This document shows positions 1 to 9,184 of a stretch of DNA of 64,000 nt, piece after piece. How positions within the stretch are numbered: the first letter of the stretch is position 1; every line of letters starts with the position of its first letter. A program made the translations under genes and the position numbers. Origin of the DNA: Micromonospora narathiwatensis (GTDB taxonomy: Bacteria > Actinomycetota > Actinomycetes > Mycobacteriales > Micromonosporaceae); the NCBI RefSeq assembly GCF_900089605.1, contig NZ_LT594324.1, positions 186,001 through 250,000 of the forward strand, in the 5' to 3' direction. The notes under the pieces are model-generated. The model was not told the DNA's origin. It saw only the letters and a program-made list of their open reading frames with translations, and searched no databases.

Positions 1-103
1 CCGGCCGTGCCGGCACCATGGGACGACCCCGGCGCACCTCACCCGGTCAAACGAGCGCGGACCCGGTCACGACACGACGGCGGCGCGACGTCGACCCGTC
101 CGT

Positions 104-1297
104 TCAGCGGGGGGTGCCGAAGTCCTGCGTCCAGTATGGCCCGTTGCTCCGCGCCACACCCACGCCGATCTGGGTGAACGAGCAGTTCAGGATGTTGGCG
201 CGGTGGCCCGAGCTGTTCATCCAGGCGTCCATGACGGCGGCCGGGCTCTGCTGGTTCCAGGCCACGTTCTCCCCGTACGCCCGCCAGGCGTAGCCGACCC
301 GGTCGAGCCGCTCGCCGACGTCGCTGCCGTCGCTGCCGTCGTGCGTCATGGTCTTGTGGTCGGCCTGGTCCTGGCTGTGCCGCTGGGCGGCCAGCGTCAG
401 CTTGTCGTCGACGGTCACCGCCTTGCAGCCGGCCTTGGCCCGTTCCTGGTTGACCAGGTCGACGACCTGCTGGAGTTCGGCGCTCAGCCCGCCGGTCGAG
501 GCGGTCCGGGTGGCGGTGCTGCTCGGCGCGGCGGTGCGCTGGAGCTGGCGGGAGGGGGCGGTGGTCCGGCTCGGCTTCGGGGTGGCGGTGCGGGTCGGGC
601 TCGGCCGGGCGCTGGTCGGGGCGGCGCTGGGGGAGCCGGTCGGCGCGCCGGTGGGTGAGGCGGGGGCGAGGGCATCGCCGGGGGCGGCGTCGGTGTTGTC
701 GGGCGCGACGGGGGCGGCGGCCACCGCGTCGGTCGCGGTCGAGTCGGTGTGCTGGCCGTCGCCGGGCAGCATCAGGGCGGCCACGCCCAGGGTGGCCACC
801 AGCGTCGCCGCGGCGGCGGCACCGCCGACCAGCAAAGGGCGCGGGAAGCGGCGCGGCTGCCGGTGCCGCCCCGGCTGCTCGAGCGAGGAATCGAAGGCCG
901 GACGCCAGGTGGTGGTGGACTGCTCCTCGGCCGGCCAGCCGGCGGCCCGCTCGAACTCGGGGACCGGCGTACCCGGGTCGGAGGCCGCCTGCTCGGCGGT
1001 CCAGTCGAGGTGCCCGTGGGGCTGCCACTGGTCGTCGGGGCCGTCGGTCCGCCCGGCGTCGTCCGGGCCGTGGGTCGGCCAGGCGTCGTCCGGGCCGTGA
1101 GTCGGCCAGGCGTCGGTCGGCGTGCCGGTCCGCTTTGCGCCCGAGTCATCCGGTTCGTCCCCGAAGAGGTACGCCGACCGCGGCTCCGGCCGGTCGGTGA
1201 GCCAGGCCGGCCCGTCGGCGGCCGGCGGCTGTGGGTGCCGGGCGGAGCCGTCCGGTTCGATCGGGTCGGTCCAGCGGTACACGCCTGTCCCCTCCAC
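104..1297 (-). CDS. Secreted or membrane-anchored CAP (SCP/PR1) domain protein
   Basis: 397 aa. The N-terminal half is an acidic, low-complexity cytoplasmic segment with repeated WPTHGPDDA units, followed by an Arg-rich stretch and one hydrophobic segment (about residues 153-175, LLVGGAAAAATLVATLG). A Pro/Ser/Thr/Ala-rich linker leads to a C-terminal CAP domain (last ~125 residues). CAP marks are LVNQERAKAGC, HSQDQ, the GENVAW box and HRANIL-NC followed by IGVG. The topology suggests a type II membrane protein with the CAP domain outside the cell. CAP domains bind lipids or act as peptidase-like folds; the substrate is unknown. It reads away from the smc region and has its own upstream region. 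Family assignment is firm, function is not. Confidence 0.9.
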   Translation of the reverse strand: MEGTGVYRWTDPIEPDGSARHPQPPAADGPAWLTDRPEPRSAYLFGDEPDDSGAKRTGTPTDAWPTHGPDDAWPTHGPDDAGRTDGPDDQWQPHGHLDWTAEQAASDPGTPVPEFERAAGWPAEEQSTTTWRPAFDSSLEQPGRHRQPRRFPRPLLVGGAAAAATLVATLGVAALMLPGDGQHTDSTATDAVAAAPVAPDNTDAAPGDALAPASPTGAPTGSPSAAPTSARPSPTRTATPKPSRTTAPSRQLQRTAAPSSTATRTASTGGLSAELQQVVDLVNQERAKAGCKAVTVDDKLTLAAQRHSQDQADHKTMTHDGSDGSDVGERLDRVGYAWRAYGENVAWNQQSPAAVMDAWMNSSGHRANILNCSFTQIGVGVARSNGPYWTQDFGTPR

Positions 1298-1655
1298 GGG
1301 TCGGTTGTCGGCCCGGCTGACGCTACGGTCGCGCCGCGAGCTGCGGCAACGTGGCTAAGAAAGAGTTAAGGGGAACCTGACGGCGAGGGTGAGACGTTCA
1401 CGCATTCCCGGGCGTACAGTTATGGCGTCCGGACAGAGCGTGTCCGCGCCTCACGGCAGCCCCCCGACAAGTGGACAGGTCGACGTGGAGATGATCTACG
1501 GCCTGCGAGAACTTGACGAAGGAGGGGTTTGCGGCTCAATATATAGGTGTCGCCAGTCGCGCCCAGTCATGCCCGCATTTTGCTGGGATGGCAGCCGCGA
1601 ACATGATGGGCGCGCGTTGGCCGGCCTTTCCGGCAGCGCATATCAAGGAGTCAGC
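1298..1655. other. Intergenic region between divergent genes
   Basis: This 358-bp gap separates the CAP gene from the small coiled-coil gene. It has one AT-rich island, unusual for this genome: TTGACG at 1513-1518 and TATATA at 1540-1545. The 21-nt spacing is too long for an ordinary housekeeping promoter, so this is only a possible promoter region for the gene at 1656. An open frame runs through the region from 1389, but its codon pattern is not convincing upstream of 1656. Confidence 0.4.
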
Positions 1656-1850
1656 ATGGCGAAGGCCCTCTACGGCCACGTTGGTGCAGCGCCCGACCGG
1701 CGCCTGCTCGACGAGGTCACCCGACTGCGTGCCAGGGTTCAGGCACTGGAGTTCGAGATCACGCGTCTGCGCGCCGACAATGATCGGCTGGCGGCGGCAG
1801 CGGCGGAGGCTGACGACCTCCTCCGGCTGGCCGAGCCCGCGTTGACCTGA
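1656..1850 (+). CDS. Small coiled-coil protein, conserved hypothetical
   Basis: 64 aa, starting MAKALYGHVG. The start is chosen because AAGGAG lies 5 nt upstream (1645-1650); an in-frame extension back to 1389 has no comparable ribosome site. After a short N-terminal motif, residues ~18-60 form a heptad-rich amphipathic helix (LLDEVTRLRARVQALEFE and onward), so it probably dimerises as a coiled coil. I recall similar small proteins with an MAKALxGxVG start in Actinobacteria, but I cannot name a function. A strong hairpin terminator follows, so it is probably transcribed alone. Confidence 0.75.
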   Translation: MAKALYGHVGAAPDRRLLDEVTRLRARVQALEFEITRLRADNDRLAAAAAEADDLLRLAEPALT

Positions 1851-1890
1851 TCTCCGGTTGTCGGAAAACTGAATCGCACCACACGAAAAC

Positions 1891-1919
1891 GCGCGCCGAC
1901 ACCCCAAGTGCCGGCGCGC
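1891..1919 (+). terminator. Hairpin terminator after the coiled-coil gene
   Basis: Arms GCGCGCCG (1891-1898) and CGGCGCGC (1912-1919) pair perfectly. After one mismatch the stem continues with CAC/GTG, leaving a 5-nt loop. The following bases are CGCTTTGTG, with no long T run, as is common in high-GC actinobacteria. Confidence 0.65.
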
Positions 1920-2175
1920 CGCTTTGTGCGTACGCCTTTTGTTTTCGCGGCGCGTCTTCCGATCGGGTGAGCCCGGAATTGCGCGACGGCAACCGGGGCC
2001 ACGAATAAGATCTTGTGGTTTTCCACACTCTCCTCCGGGGCACGCCGAAACCGGACACGACGGGCCGCGCGGTGGGTCGCTTGCCGCGGCTTCCCCGGCC
2101 CCGGGTTAGTCTGCGGGTCTACCAGGTCCGCGCAGCCGGCGACGGTACGGCGGCCACCGGACGAGGATCGAGAAG
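1920..2175. other. Upstream region of smc
   Basis: 256 bp without a gene. It holds a small palindrome TGTGGTTTTCCACA (2014-2027) and a weak -10-like TAAGAT (2006-2011), neither with a good -35 partner. A TTAGTCT sequence near 2105 is another possible -10 for smc. None is certain. Confidence 0.3.
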
Positions 2176-5100
2176 GTGCATCTCAAGAGCCTGACGGTGA
2201 AGGGCTTCAAGTCCTTCGCCTCCGCGACGACGCTGAAGCTGGAGCCCGGGATCACCTGCGTGGTCGGCCCGAACGGCTCCGGCAAGTCCAACGTCGTCGA
2301 CGCCATCGCCTGGGTACTCGGCGAGCAGGGGGCCAAGGCGCTGCGTGGCGGCAAGATGGAGGACGTCATCTTCGCCGGCACCGCCGGGCGGGCGCCGCTG
2401 GGCCGGGCCGAGGTCACCCTCACCATCGACAACACCGACGGCGCGCTGCCGATCGAGTACACCGAGGTCTCCATCACCCGCCGGATGTTCCGCTCCGGCG
2501 AGAGCGAGTACGAGATCAACGGCGACTCCTGCCGGCTGCTGGACATCCAGGAGCTGCTGTCGGACTCCGGCATCGGCCGGGAGATGCACATCATCGTCGG
2601 CCAGGGCCGGCTCGACGGCATGCTGCACGCCAAGCCGGAGGACCGGCGGGCGTTCATCGAGGAGGCGGCCGGGGTCCTCAAGCACCGCAAGCGCAAGGAG
2701 AAGGCGCTGCGGAAGCTCGACGCGATGCAGACCAACCTCAACCGCCTCACCGACCTCACCGCCGAACTGCGCCGCCAGCTCAAGCCGCTGGGCCGGCAGG
2801 CCGAGGTGGCCCGCCGCGCCGCCGCGATCCAGGCCAACCTGCGCGACGCCCGGTTGCGGCTGCTCGCCGACGACCTGCACACCCTGCGGACCACGCTGGA
2901 CAAGGAGATCGCCGACGAGACGGCGCTGCGCGAGCGGCGGGAACAGATCGAGGCGGAACACACCGAGGTGCAGTCCCGCCTCGGCGAGCTGGAGGCCGCC
3001 CTCGCCGAGGACGCCCCGCTGCTCGCCGCCGCCCAGGACACCTGGTACAAGCTCTCCGCGCTCCAGGAGCGGTTCCGGTCCATCGAGCAGCTCGCCCGGG
3101 AGCGGCTGCGCCACCTCAGCGCCACCCCCGACGACGAGCGCCCCGGCCGCGACCCCGACCAGTTGGAGGCCGAGTCGCGGCGGGTTCGCGAGCAGGAGGA
3201 GGAGCTGCGCGCGGCGCTCACCGAGGACCAGATCCGGCTGGCCGAGGCGGTCGAGCACCGGCAGGAGCTGGAGCGGCAGCTCGCCGCCGCCGAGCGGGAA
3301 CTGGTCGCCGCCGCCAAGGCCATCGCCGACCGGCGGGAGGGGCTGGCCCGGCTGACCGGCCAGGTCAACTCGGCCCGGGCCCGGACCACCAGCGCCGGCG
3401 AGGAGATCGAACGGCTCGCCACCGCGCACACCGACGCGCTGGCCCGGGCCGAGAAGGCGCAGGCCGAGCTGGACGCGGTCGCCGAGCAGTCCACCGAGGC
3501 GGACCGGGACAACGCCGACCTGGACGCCCGGCACGCCGAGGCGGTCACCGTCCACGAGCAGGCACAGGCGGCCGTCCGCAGCCTCGCCGACGCCGAGCGC
3601 GCCGCCGAGAAGGACGCGGCCACCTGGAAGGCCCGCGAGGAGGCGCTCGCCCTCGGCCTGCGCCGCAAGGACGGCGCCGGGGCGCTGCTGGCCCGCGCCG
3701 ACCAGGTGCCCGGCCTGCTCGGCAGCCTCTCCGGGCTGCTCACCGTCGCACCCGGCCACGAGGCGGCGCTCGCCGCCGCGCTCGGCGGGCTCGCCGACGC
3801 GGTCGCGGTCAGCGGCGTGGACGAGGCGGTCGAGGCGATGCGGCTGCTGAAGATCTCCGACGCAGGCCGGGCCGGCCTGCTGGTCGGCAGCCCCGCCGGG
3901 CCGGGCATGGACGGCCCGGCCGACGCGCTGCGCCCGAAACTGCCCGATGGCGCCCGCTGGGCGCCCGACCTGGTGGAGTGCTCGGCCGAACTCCGGCCGG
4001 CGGTGTATCGGGCGCTGCGCGACGTGGCGCTGGTCGACGATCTCGCCGCCGCGGCCGAGCTGGTCGCCGGCAACCCGGAGCTGCGCGCCGTCACCCCCGA
4101 CGGCGACATCGTCGGGGCGTACGCGGCGGCCGGCGGGTCGGCCAAGGCGCCCAGCTTCATCGAGGTGCAGGCGGCCGTCGAGGAGGCCCGGACCAACCGG
4201 CTCGCCGCCGAGCGGACCGGCGCCGAGCTGCGCGAGCAGCTGGTCGAGGCGCGCGCCGAGGTGGCCGCCGCGAAGGAGGCGGTGCAGCACGCCGCCGCGG
4301 CCAAGCGGGAGGCGGAGAGCCACCGCAACGCCGCCGCGCGCCGGCTGGCCGAGCTGGGCGCGGCGGCCCGGTCGGCCAAGGCGGAGACCGACCGGCTGGG
4401 CGAGTCCCGGGCCCGCGCCGAGGCGGCCCGGGAACGTGACCTGACGGCGCTCGCCGAGCTGGAGGAGCGGCTGCGGCTGGCCGAGGCCACCCCGGTCGAC
4501 GCGGAACCGTCCTCCGAGGAGCGCGACCAGCTCGCCGCGATGGTGCCGCAGGCCCGGCAGAACGAGATGGAGGTCCGGCTCGCGGTGCGTACCGCCGAGG
4601 AGCGGGTCTCCTCGATCGCCGGCCGGGCCGACTCCCTGGCGCGGCAGGCGAACGCCGAGCGGGCCGCGCGGGAACGCGCGGCGGCCCGCCGGGCGGCCCG
4701 CACCCGCGGCGCGGAGATCGCCCGGGCCGTGGTCGGCGGCGCCCGCGAGGCGCTGGCCCGGCTCACCGTCTCCATCGCCCGGGCCGAGGAGCACCGCGAC
4801 GCCGTGGCCCGCGAGCGCGCCGCCCGTGAGGCCGAGCTGTCCGAGGTACGCGGCGCGGCCAAGCGGCTCGGCGCCGAGCTGGACCGGCTGACCAGCCAGG
4901 TGCACCGGGACGAGGTGGCCCGCGCCGAGCAGCGGCTGCGTATCGAACAGCTGGAGGCAAAGGCCGCCGAGGACTTCGGCCTCGACGTGGCGACGCTGAT
5001 CGCCGAGTACGGCCCGGACCAACCCGTCCCGCCCACCGACGCGGACGTGGCGGCGGCCGAGAAGGAGGGCCGGCCGGTGCCCGAGCCGGTCCGCTACGAG

Positions 5101-5775
5101 CGGCCGGTGCAGGAGAAGCGGGCCGCCAAGGCGGAACGGGAGCTGGCCCTGCTCGGCAAGGTCAACCCGCTCGCGCTGGAGGAGTTCGCCGCGCTGGAGG
5201 AGCGTTTCAAGTTCCTCTCCGAGCAGCTGGAGGACCTCAAGGCCACCCGCCGGGACCTGCTCACCGTGGTCAAGGACGTCGACGACCGGATCCTGGAGGT
5301 CTTCGCCAGCGCGTTCGAGGACACCGCGCGGGAGTTCGAGCAGGTCTTCACCGTGCTCTTCCCCGGCGGCGAGGGGCGGCTGGTGCTCACCGACCCGGAG
5401 GACCTGCTCACCACCGGCGTCGAGGTGGAGGCCCGGCCGCCGGGCAAGAAGATCAAGCGGCTGTCGCTGCTCTCCGGCGGCGAGCGGTCGCTGACCGCGG
5501 TGGCCATGCTGGTGGCGATCTTCCGCGCCCGGCCCAGCCCGTTCTACATCATGGACGAGGTGGAGGCGGCCCTCGACGACGTGAACCTGGGCCGGCTGAT
5601 CACGCTGCTGGCGCAGTTGCGGGAGAAGAGCCAGCTGATCGTGATCACCCACCAGAAGCGGACCATGGAGATCGCCGACGCGCTGTACGGCGTGACCATG
5701 CGGAGCGGGGTCACCCAGGTGATCAGCCAGCGGCTCAACCGGGCCGATGACGACGGGCAGGAGAAGGACGAGTGA
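2176..5775 (+). CDS. smc: Chromosome segregation ATPase SMC
   Basis: 1199 aa, GTG start, typical length for bacterial SMC. The N-terminal head has Walker A GPNGSGKS at residues ~31-38 and a Q-loop region (GVLKHRKRKEKAL). Two long Ala/Glu/Arg-rich coiled coils flank a hinge at about residues 500-660. The C-terminal head carries the ABC signature LLSGGERSLTA (~1098) and Walker B FYIMDEVEAALDD (~1122). SMC forms the condensin-like complex with ScpA/ScpB, which organises and helps separate replicated origins; scpA and scpB are not in this window. The stop codon overlaps the next gene's start (GTGA), so the HAD gene is probably co-translated. Confidence 0.98.
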   Translation: MHLKSLTVKGFKSFASATTLKLEPGITCVVGPNGSGKSNVVDAIAWVLGEQGAKALRGGKMEDVIFAGTAGRAPLGRAEVTLTIDNTDGALPIEYTEVSITRRMFRSGESEYEINGDSCRLLDIQELLSDSGIGREMHIIVGQGRLDGMLHAKPEDRRAFIEEAAGVLKHRKRKEKALRKLDAMQTNLNRLTDLTAELRRQLKPLGRQAEVARRAAAIQANLRDARLRLLADDLHTLRTTLDKEIADETALRERREQIEAEHTEVQSRLGELEAALAEDAPLLAAAQDTWYKLSALQERFRSIEQLARERLRHLSATPDDERPGRDPDQLEAESRRVREQEEELRAALTEDQIRLAEAVEHRQELERQLAAAERELVAAAKAIADRREGLARLTGQVNSARARTTSAGEEIERLATAHTDALARAEKAQAELDAVAEQSTEADRDNADLDARHAEAVTVHEQAQAAVRSLADAERAAEKDAATWKAREEALALGLRRKDGAGALLARADQVPGLLGSLSGLLTVAPGHEAALAAALGGLADAVAVSGVDEAVEAMRLLKISDAGRAGLLVGSPAGPGMDGPADALRPKLPDGARWAPDLVECSAELRPAVYRALRDVALVDDLAAAAELVAGNPELRAVTPDGDIVGAYAAAGGSAKAPSFIEVQAAVEEARTNRLAAERTGAELREQLVEARAEVAAAKEAVQHAAAAKREAESHRNAAARRLAELGAAARSAKAETDRLGESRARAEAARERDLTALAELEERLRLAEATPVDAEPSSEERDQLAAMVPQARQNEMEVRLAVRTAEERVSSIAGRADSLARQANAERAARERAAARRAARTRGAEIARAVVGGAREALARLTVSIARAEEHRDAVARERAAREAELSEVRGAAKRLGAELDRLTSQVHRDEVARAEQRLRIEQLEAKAAEDFGLDVATLIAEYGPDQPVPPTDADVAAAEKEGRPVPEPVRYERPVQEKRAAKAERELALLGKVNPLALEEFAALEERFKFLSEQLEDLKATRRDLLTVVKDVDDRILEVFASAFEDTAREFEQVFTVLFPGGEGRLVLTDPEDLLTTGVEVEARPPGKKIKRLSLLSGGERSLTAVAMLVAIFRARPSPFYIMDEVEAALDDVNLGRLITLLAQLREKSQLIVITHQKRTMEIADALYGVTMRSGVTQVISQRLNRADDDGQEKDE

Positions 5776-6392
5776 GTCGGGAACGCGCGACCGCGCTGCT
5801 GGTGGACTTCGACGGCGTGCTGCGCCGCTGGGACCCGGCGGTGGCCGCCCGCGTCGAGCGGGAGTACGGGCTCACCGAGGGCGTCCTGGGCGAGATCGCG
5901 ATGTCCTGGGGGCTGCTCCAGCCGGTGCTCACCGGCCAGGTCAGCCACGCCCAGTGGATGAACAGCGTGGCCGAGGCACTCATCCCCTCGGTGGGCGACC
6001 CGGCCCGGGCCCGCGCGGCGGTGGACGAGTGGCAGCGCTACCGGGGCGAGGTCGACCCGGACGTGCTCGCGTTCGTCCGCGAGGTGCGGGCGGCCGGCGT
6101 ACGGATCGGGCTGGGCACCAACGCCACCGACCTACTGGACGCCGACCTGGCCGCGCTGGGCCTCACCGACGAGCTGGACGTGGTGGTCAACTCCTCGGTG
6201 GTCGGGGTGCACAAGCCGGCGAAGGAGTACTTCGAGGCGGCGTGCGAGGCGCTGGAGACCCCGCCGGCGCGGGTGCTCTTCCTCGACGACGAGGACCGGG
6301 CGGTTGCGGGCGCCCGGGTGGCCGGGCTCTCCGCGCACCGCTGGACCGGCGCGGGTGACCTGCGCTACCTGCGCGCCGCGCTGGCGTACTGA
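5772..6392 (+). CDS. HAD-superfamily hydrolase
   Basis: 206 aa, GTG start overlapping the smc stop by 4 nt. HAD motif I is VDFDGVLRR (nucleophile Asp12, acid/base Asp14), motif II GLGTNATD, motif III Lys in VGVHKPAKEYF, and motif IV VLFLDDEDRAV. The cap region (residues ~20-85) is helical, as in subfamily I phosphatases and haloacid dehalogenases. It is probably a small-molecule phosphatase; the substrate cannot be told from sequence. Overlap with smc implies shared transcription, but I know of no established functional link. A bidirectional hairpin region follows. Confidence 0.9.
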   Translation: MSRERATALLVDFDGVLRRWDPAVAARVEREYGLTEGVLGEIAMSWGLLQPVLTGQVSHAQWMNSVAEALIPSVGDPARARAAVDEWQRYRGEVDPDVLAFVREVRAAGVRIGLGTNATDLLDADLAALGLTDELDVVVNSSVVGVHKPAKEYFEAACEALETPPARVLFLDDEDRAVAGARVAGLSAHRWTGAGDLRYLRAALAY

Positions 6393-6398
6393 CGCAGT

Positions 6399-6476
6399 GC
6401 CCGCCGCCTCGGCGCGGCGGGCGACTCCACCTCGCCGATGTGGCGGGTTTCCGCTCGCCGCGACCCCGCCACATCG
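6399..6476. terminator. Two hairpins between convergent genes (bidirectional terminator)
   Basis: First hairpin: GCCCGCCGC (6399-6407) with GCGGCGGGC (6414-6422), loop of 6 nt. Second hairpin: CGATGTGGCGGG (6436-6447) with CCCGCCACATCG (6465-6476), loop of 17 nt. They lie exactly between the smc-HAD operon and the convergent DinB-family gene, so they probably end transcription from both sides. Confidence 0.7.
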
Positions 6477-6493
6477 CCGTACCGGTGTGGAGA

Positions 6494-7015
6494 TCAGTCG
6501 CCGGTGACGCCGTCGATCCGCTCCCGGATCAGGTCGGCGTGCCCGTTGTGCCGGGCGTACTCCTCGATCATGTGCACGTACACCCAGCGCAGGTTGAAGG
6601 TGCGCTTCTTCGGTCCGACCTCGATGAAGGTTTCGTCCAGGGAACGGCCGGCCGCGGCGGCGCGGGCCAGTTCGACCTCGTGGTGGTACGTGGCGAGGTC
6701 GGCCTCGGCGTCGGCGGTGCTGACATCGTGGTCGGCGTCCGGATTCTCCGGGGTGAAGTACGGGTAGTCGACCCGCTGGCCGGCGAAGTTCTCCCGGAAC
6801 CACCAGGCCTCCACCTCGGTCATGTGCCGGACCAGGCCGAGCAGGGTCAGCGCGGAGGGCTCGACGCTCGCTGTGCGCAACTGCTCGGCGGTCAGCCCGG
6901 CGCACTTCATCAGCAACGTCTGGCGGTGGTAGTCGAGCCAGCTCTCGACTACGGTGCGCTCGTCGCCGACGGTGCTCTCGTTGGTCCGGACGATCTCCGG
7001 TGCTCTCCAGGTCAT
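6494..7015 (-). CDS. DinB-superfamily protein (DUF664)
   Basis: 173 aa. The start at 7015 (MTWRAPEIVRTNES) is preferred; the frame is open further upstream, but into the universal stress gene. The sequence fits the mini-circle/DUF664 branch of the DinB four-helix fold: LLMKCAGLTAEQL, LLGLVRHMTEVEAWWF, and C-terminal HMIEEYARHNGHADLIRERI. The spaced histidines are the usual metal ligands of the fold. DinB proteins are often thiol-dependent transferases; in actinobacteria some use mycothiol, which is only a possibility here. It is the last gene of a minus-strand run. Confidence 0.88.
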   Translation of the reverse strand: MTWRAPEIVRTNESTVGDERTVVESWLDYHRQTLLMKCAGLTAEQLRTASVEPSALTLLGLVRHMTEVEAWWFRENFAGQRVDYPYFTPENPDADHDVSTADAEADLATYHHEVELARAAAAGRSLDETFIEVGPKKRTFNLRWVYVHMIEEYARHNGHADLIRERIDGVTGD

Positions 7016-7059
7016 GCCGGCCATCCTGGCCGGAAGACCGGACAACCCGCGACCGGATA

Positions 7060-7551
7060 TCAGGGGACCACGACGACCGGCCAGCGGCCGGTGCGGACCA
7101 GGCGGGTGGCGACCGAGCCGAGCAGGCGGTGCCCGGCCTGCTCGGACGAGCCGACCACCACCAGGTCCGCGCGGAACTCGTCGGCCGCCTTGCACAGCTC
7201 GGCGTACGCGTCGCCGCGCCGGCACAGGAAGGTCACCGGCAGGCCCAGCTCCTCCGCGCCGCGCCGGCACTCGTCACGCAGCTCGGCGGCCAGTTCGTCG
7301 TGGGTCTGCTGGACCGCCCCGGCCACCACGCCGGACATCATCGCGGCGTACGGGGCCGGGGAGCTGACGAACACCACCACCAGGCCGGAACGTTGCCGGC
7401 GGGCCAGCCCGGCCGCGTACGCGGCGGCCCGCAGCGAGGTGCGGCTGCCGTCCACGCCGACCAGCACCACCCGGGGCCCGTCCGTGCCACGTTCGAACGG
7501 CAGCGGACGGGACTCCGGGCCGTACTTCTCACGCTCGACAGGTGCGCTCAT
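7060..7551 (-). CDS. Universal stress protein (UspA family)
   Basis: 163 aa, one Usp domain. The N-terminal strand VVLVGVDGSRTS carries the conserved Asp, and the C-terminal VVVGSSEQAGHRLLGSVATRLVR is a near-match to the ATP-binding G-2x-G-9x-G(S/T) motif. The start codon overlaps the stop of the upstream exporter gene (ATGA), so the two are probably translated together. Usp proteins bind ATP and modulate stress responses. The link to the exporter suggests a role in the same toxic-compound response, which is an inference. Confidence 0.93.
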   Translation of the reverse strand: MSAPVEREKYGPESRPLPFERGTDGPRVVLVGVDGSRTSLRAAAYAAGLARRQRSGLVVVFVSSPAPYAAMMSGVVAGAVQQTHDELAAELRDECRRGAEELGLPVTFLCRRGDAYAELCKAADEFRADLVVVGSSEQAGHRLLGSVATRLVRTGRWPVVVVP

Positions 7552-9137
7552 GCCGTCGCCTCCCTGCGGTCGGTCGACTCCCGCCCGACCTCGGCGGAGG
7601 TCGCGTCGCCGGTGTGCCGGCGCAGCGGCACCTCCTTGATGAGCAGGACCGCGATCAGGGCGATCAGCCCGAACGGGGCGGCGGCCAGGAAGATGTCCCC
7701 GGCACCGTGCCCGTACGCGGACTCGACCACCATCCGGATCGGGGCGGGCAGGGTGTGCACGTCGGGCAGGGTGCCGCCGCCGGCGCTGGACGCCTTGATC
7801 CCGAGCCCGGCCAGCCCCTCGGCCAGGTAGTCCTTGACCTTGTGGCCGAGGATCGCGCCGAGGGCGCTCACCCCGATCGCGCCGCCGAGGCTGCGGAAGA
7901 ACGCGACGGTGGAGCTGGCCGCGCCGAGTTCGTGCGCGCCGACGGTGTTCTGCACGGCGAGGACCAGGTTCTGCATGGTCATGCCCAGCCCGAGACCGAT
8001 CAGCGCCATGAAGACGGCGAGCCGCCAGTACGGGGTGTCCGCGCGCACCGTGCCCATCAGGGCGAAGCCGACCGTGAGCAGGGCCGAGCCGGCGACCAGG
8101 TAACGCTTCCAGCGGCCGGTGTTGGTGATGATCCGGCCGACCACCGTGGAGGCGACCAGCAGGCCGCCGATCATCGGCAGGGTCATCAGGCCGGACATGG
8201 TCGGGCTCGCGCCGCGGCTGATCTGGAAGTACTGGCCGAGGAAGACCGAGGCGCCGAACATGCCGACGCCGACCGCGATGCTGGCGATCACGGCGAGGGT
8301 GATGGTGCGGTTGCGGAACAGGCGCGGCGGGATCATCGGCTCGGCGGCCCGCCGCTCCACCCGGATGGCGAGCGCGCCGAGCAGCACCGCCCCGGCCACC
8401 ATGACGGTGGACTGCCAGGAGATCCAGGCGTACCGGTCGCCGGCGAGGGTGACCCAGATCAGCAGCATCGACACGGCTGCGGTGATCAGCGTCGCGCCCC
8501 ACCAGTCGATCTTCGCCGGGCGCTTGACCACCGGCAGGTGCAGGGTCTTCTGGAGCACGATCAGGGCGAGGACCGCGAACGGCACGCCGACGTAGAAGCA
8601 CCAGCGCCAGCCGAGCCAGTCGGTGTCGACGATGACGCCACCGATCAGCGGGCCGCCGATGGTGCCGACGGCCATCACCGCGCCGAGGTAGCCGCTGTAC
8701 CGGCCGCGCTCGCGCGGGGAGATCATCGTCGCCATGATCACCTGGGCGAGGGCGGTCAGGCCGCCCGCGCCGACGCCCTGGAGCACCCGGCAGGCGATGA
8801 GCTGCCCGGTGGACTCGGAGAGCCCGGCCAGCATCGAGCCGAGCACGAAGATCCCGAGGGCGAGCTGGACCAGGACCTTCTTGCTGGTCAGGTCGGCGAG
8901 CTTGCCCCAGATCGGGGTGGTCGCGGTGGTCGCCAGCAGCGTCGAGGTGACCACCCAGGTGTACGCGGACTGGCCGCCGTGCAGCTCGGTGATGATCCGC
9001 GGCAGCGCGTTCGAGACGACCGTGGAGGAGAGGATCGCGACGAACATGCCGAGCAGCAGGCCGGAGAGCGCCTCCAGGATCTGCCGGTGGGTCATGCCGA
9101 CGGCGGTCGCCCGGGTGGGCGCTGTCGCCTGCGTCAT
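7548..9137 (-). CDS. MFS multidrug exporter, DHA2 (EmrB/QacA) family
   Basis: 529 aa. The start at 9137 (MTQATAPTRATAVGMTHRQI) is chosen because GGAGG lies 9 nt upstream; an extension to 9194 lacks this. About 14 hydrophobic segments are visible, the DHA2 topology. Motif A-like GKLADLTSKK and motif C-like GTIGGPLIGGVI, together with SSTVVSNALPRI near helix 1, are typical of QacA/EmrB drug:proton antiporters in the inner membrane. It lies downstream of a MarR regulator with a palindrome between them, which points to substrate-induced expression. The drug specificity is not predictable. Confidence 0.94.
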   Translation of the reverse strand: MTQATAPTRATAVGMTHRQILEALSGLLLGMFVAILSSTVVSNALPRIITELHGGQSAYTWVVTSTLLATTATTPIWGKLADLTSKKVLVQLALGIFVLGSMLAGLSESTGQLIACRVLQGVGAGGLTALAQVIMATMISPRERGRYSGYLGAVMAVGTIGGPLIGGVIVDTDWLGWRWCFYVGVPFAVLALIVLQKTLHLPVVKRPAKIDWWGATLITAAVSMLLIWVTLAGDRYAWISWQSTVMVAGAVLLGALAIRVERRAAEPMIPPRLFRNRTITLAVIASIAVGVGMFGASVFLGQYFQISRGASPTMSGLMTLPMIGGLLVASTVVGRIITNTGRWKRYLVAGSALLTVGFALMGTVRADTPYWRLAVFMALIGLGLGMTMQNLVLAVQNTVGAHELGAASSTVAFFRSLGGAIGVSALGAILGHKVKDYLAEGLAGLGIKASSAGGGTLPDVHTLPAPIRMVVESAYGHGAGDIFLAAAPFGLIALIAVLLIKEVPLRRHTGDATSAEVGRESTDRREATA

Positions 9138-9184
9138 CGTGGGATGCCTCCGGAGGGAGAGTCGGGGGATGTCGATCCGGCTTG

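Noticed and set aside
2106..5652. Very long open frames (976 and 1177 aa) on the minus strand opposite smc
   Set aside because: They are mirror frames caused by high GC at third positions of smc. Their protein composition is Ser/Arg/Ala or Gly/Arg/Leu-rich with no family sequence.
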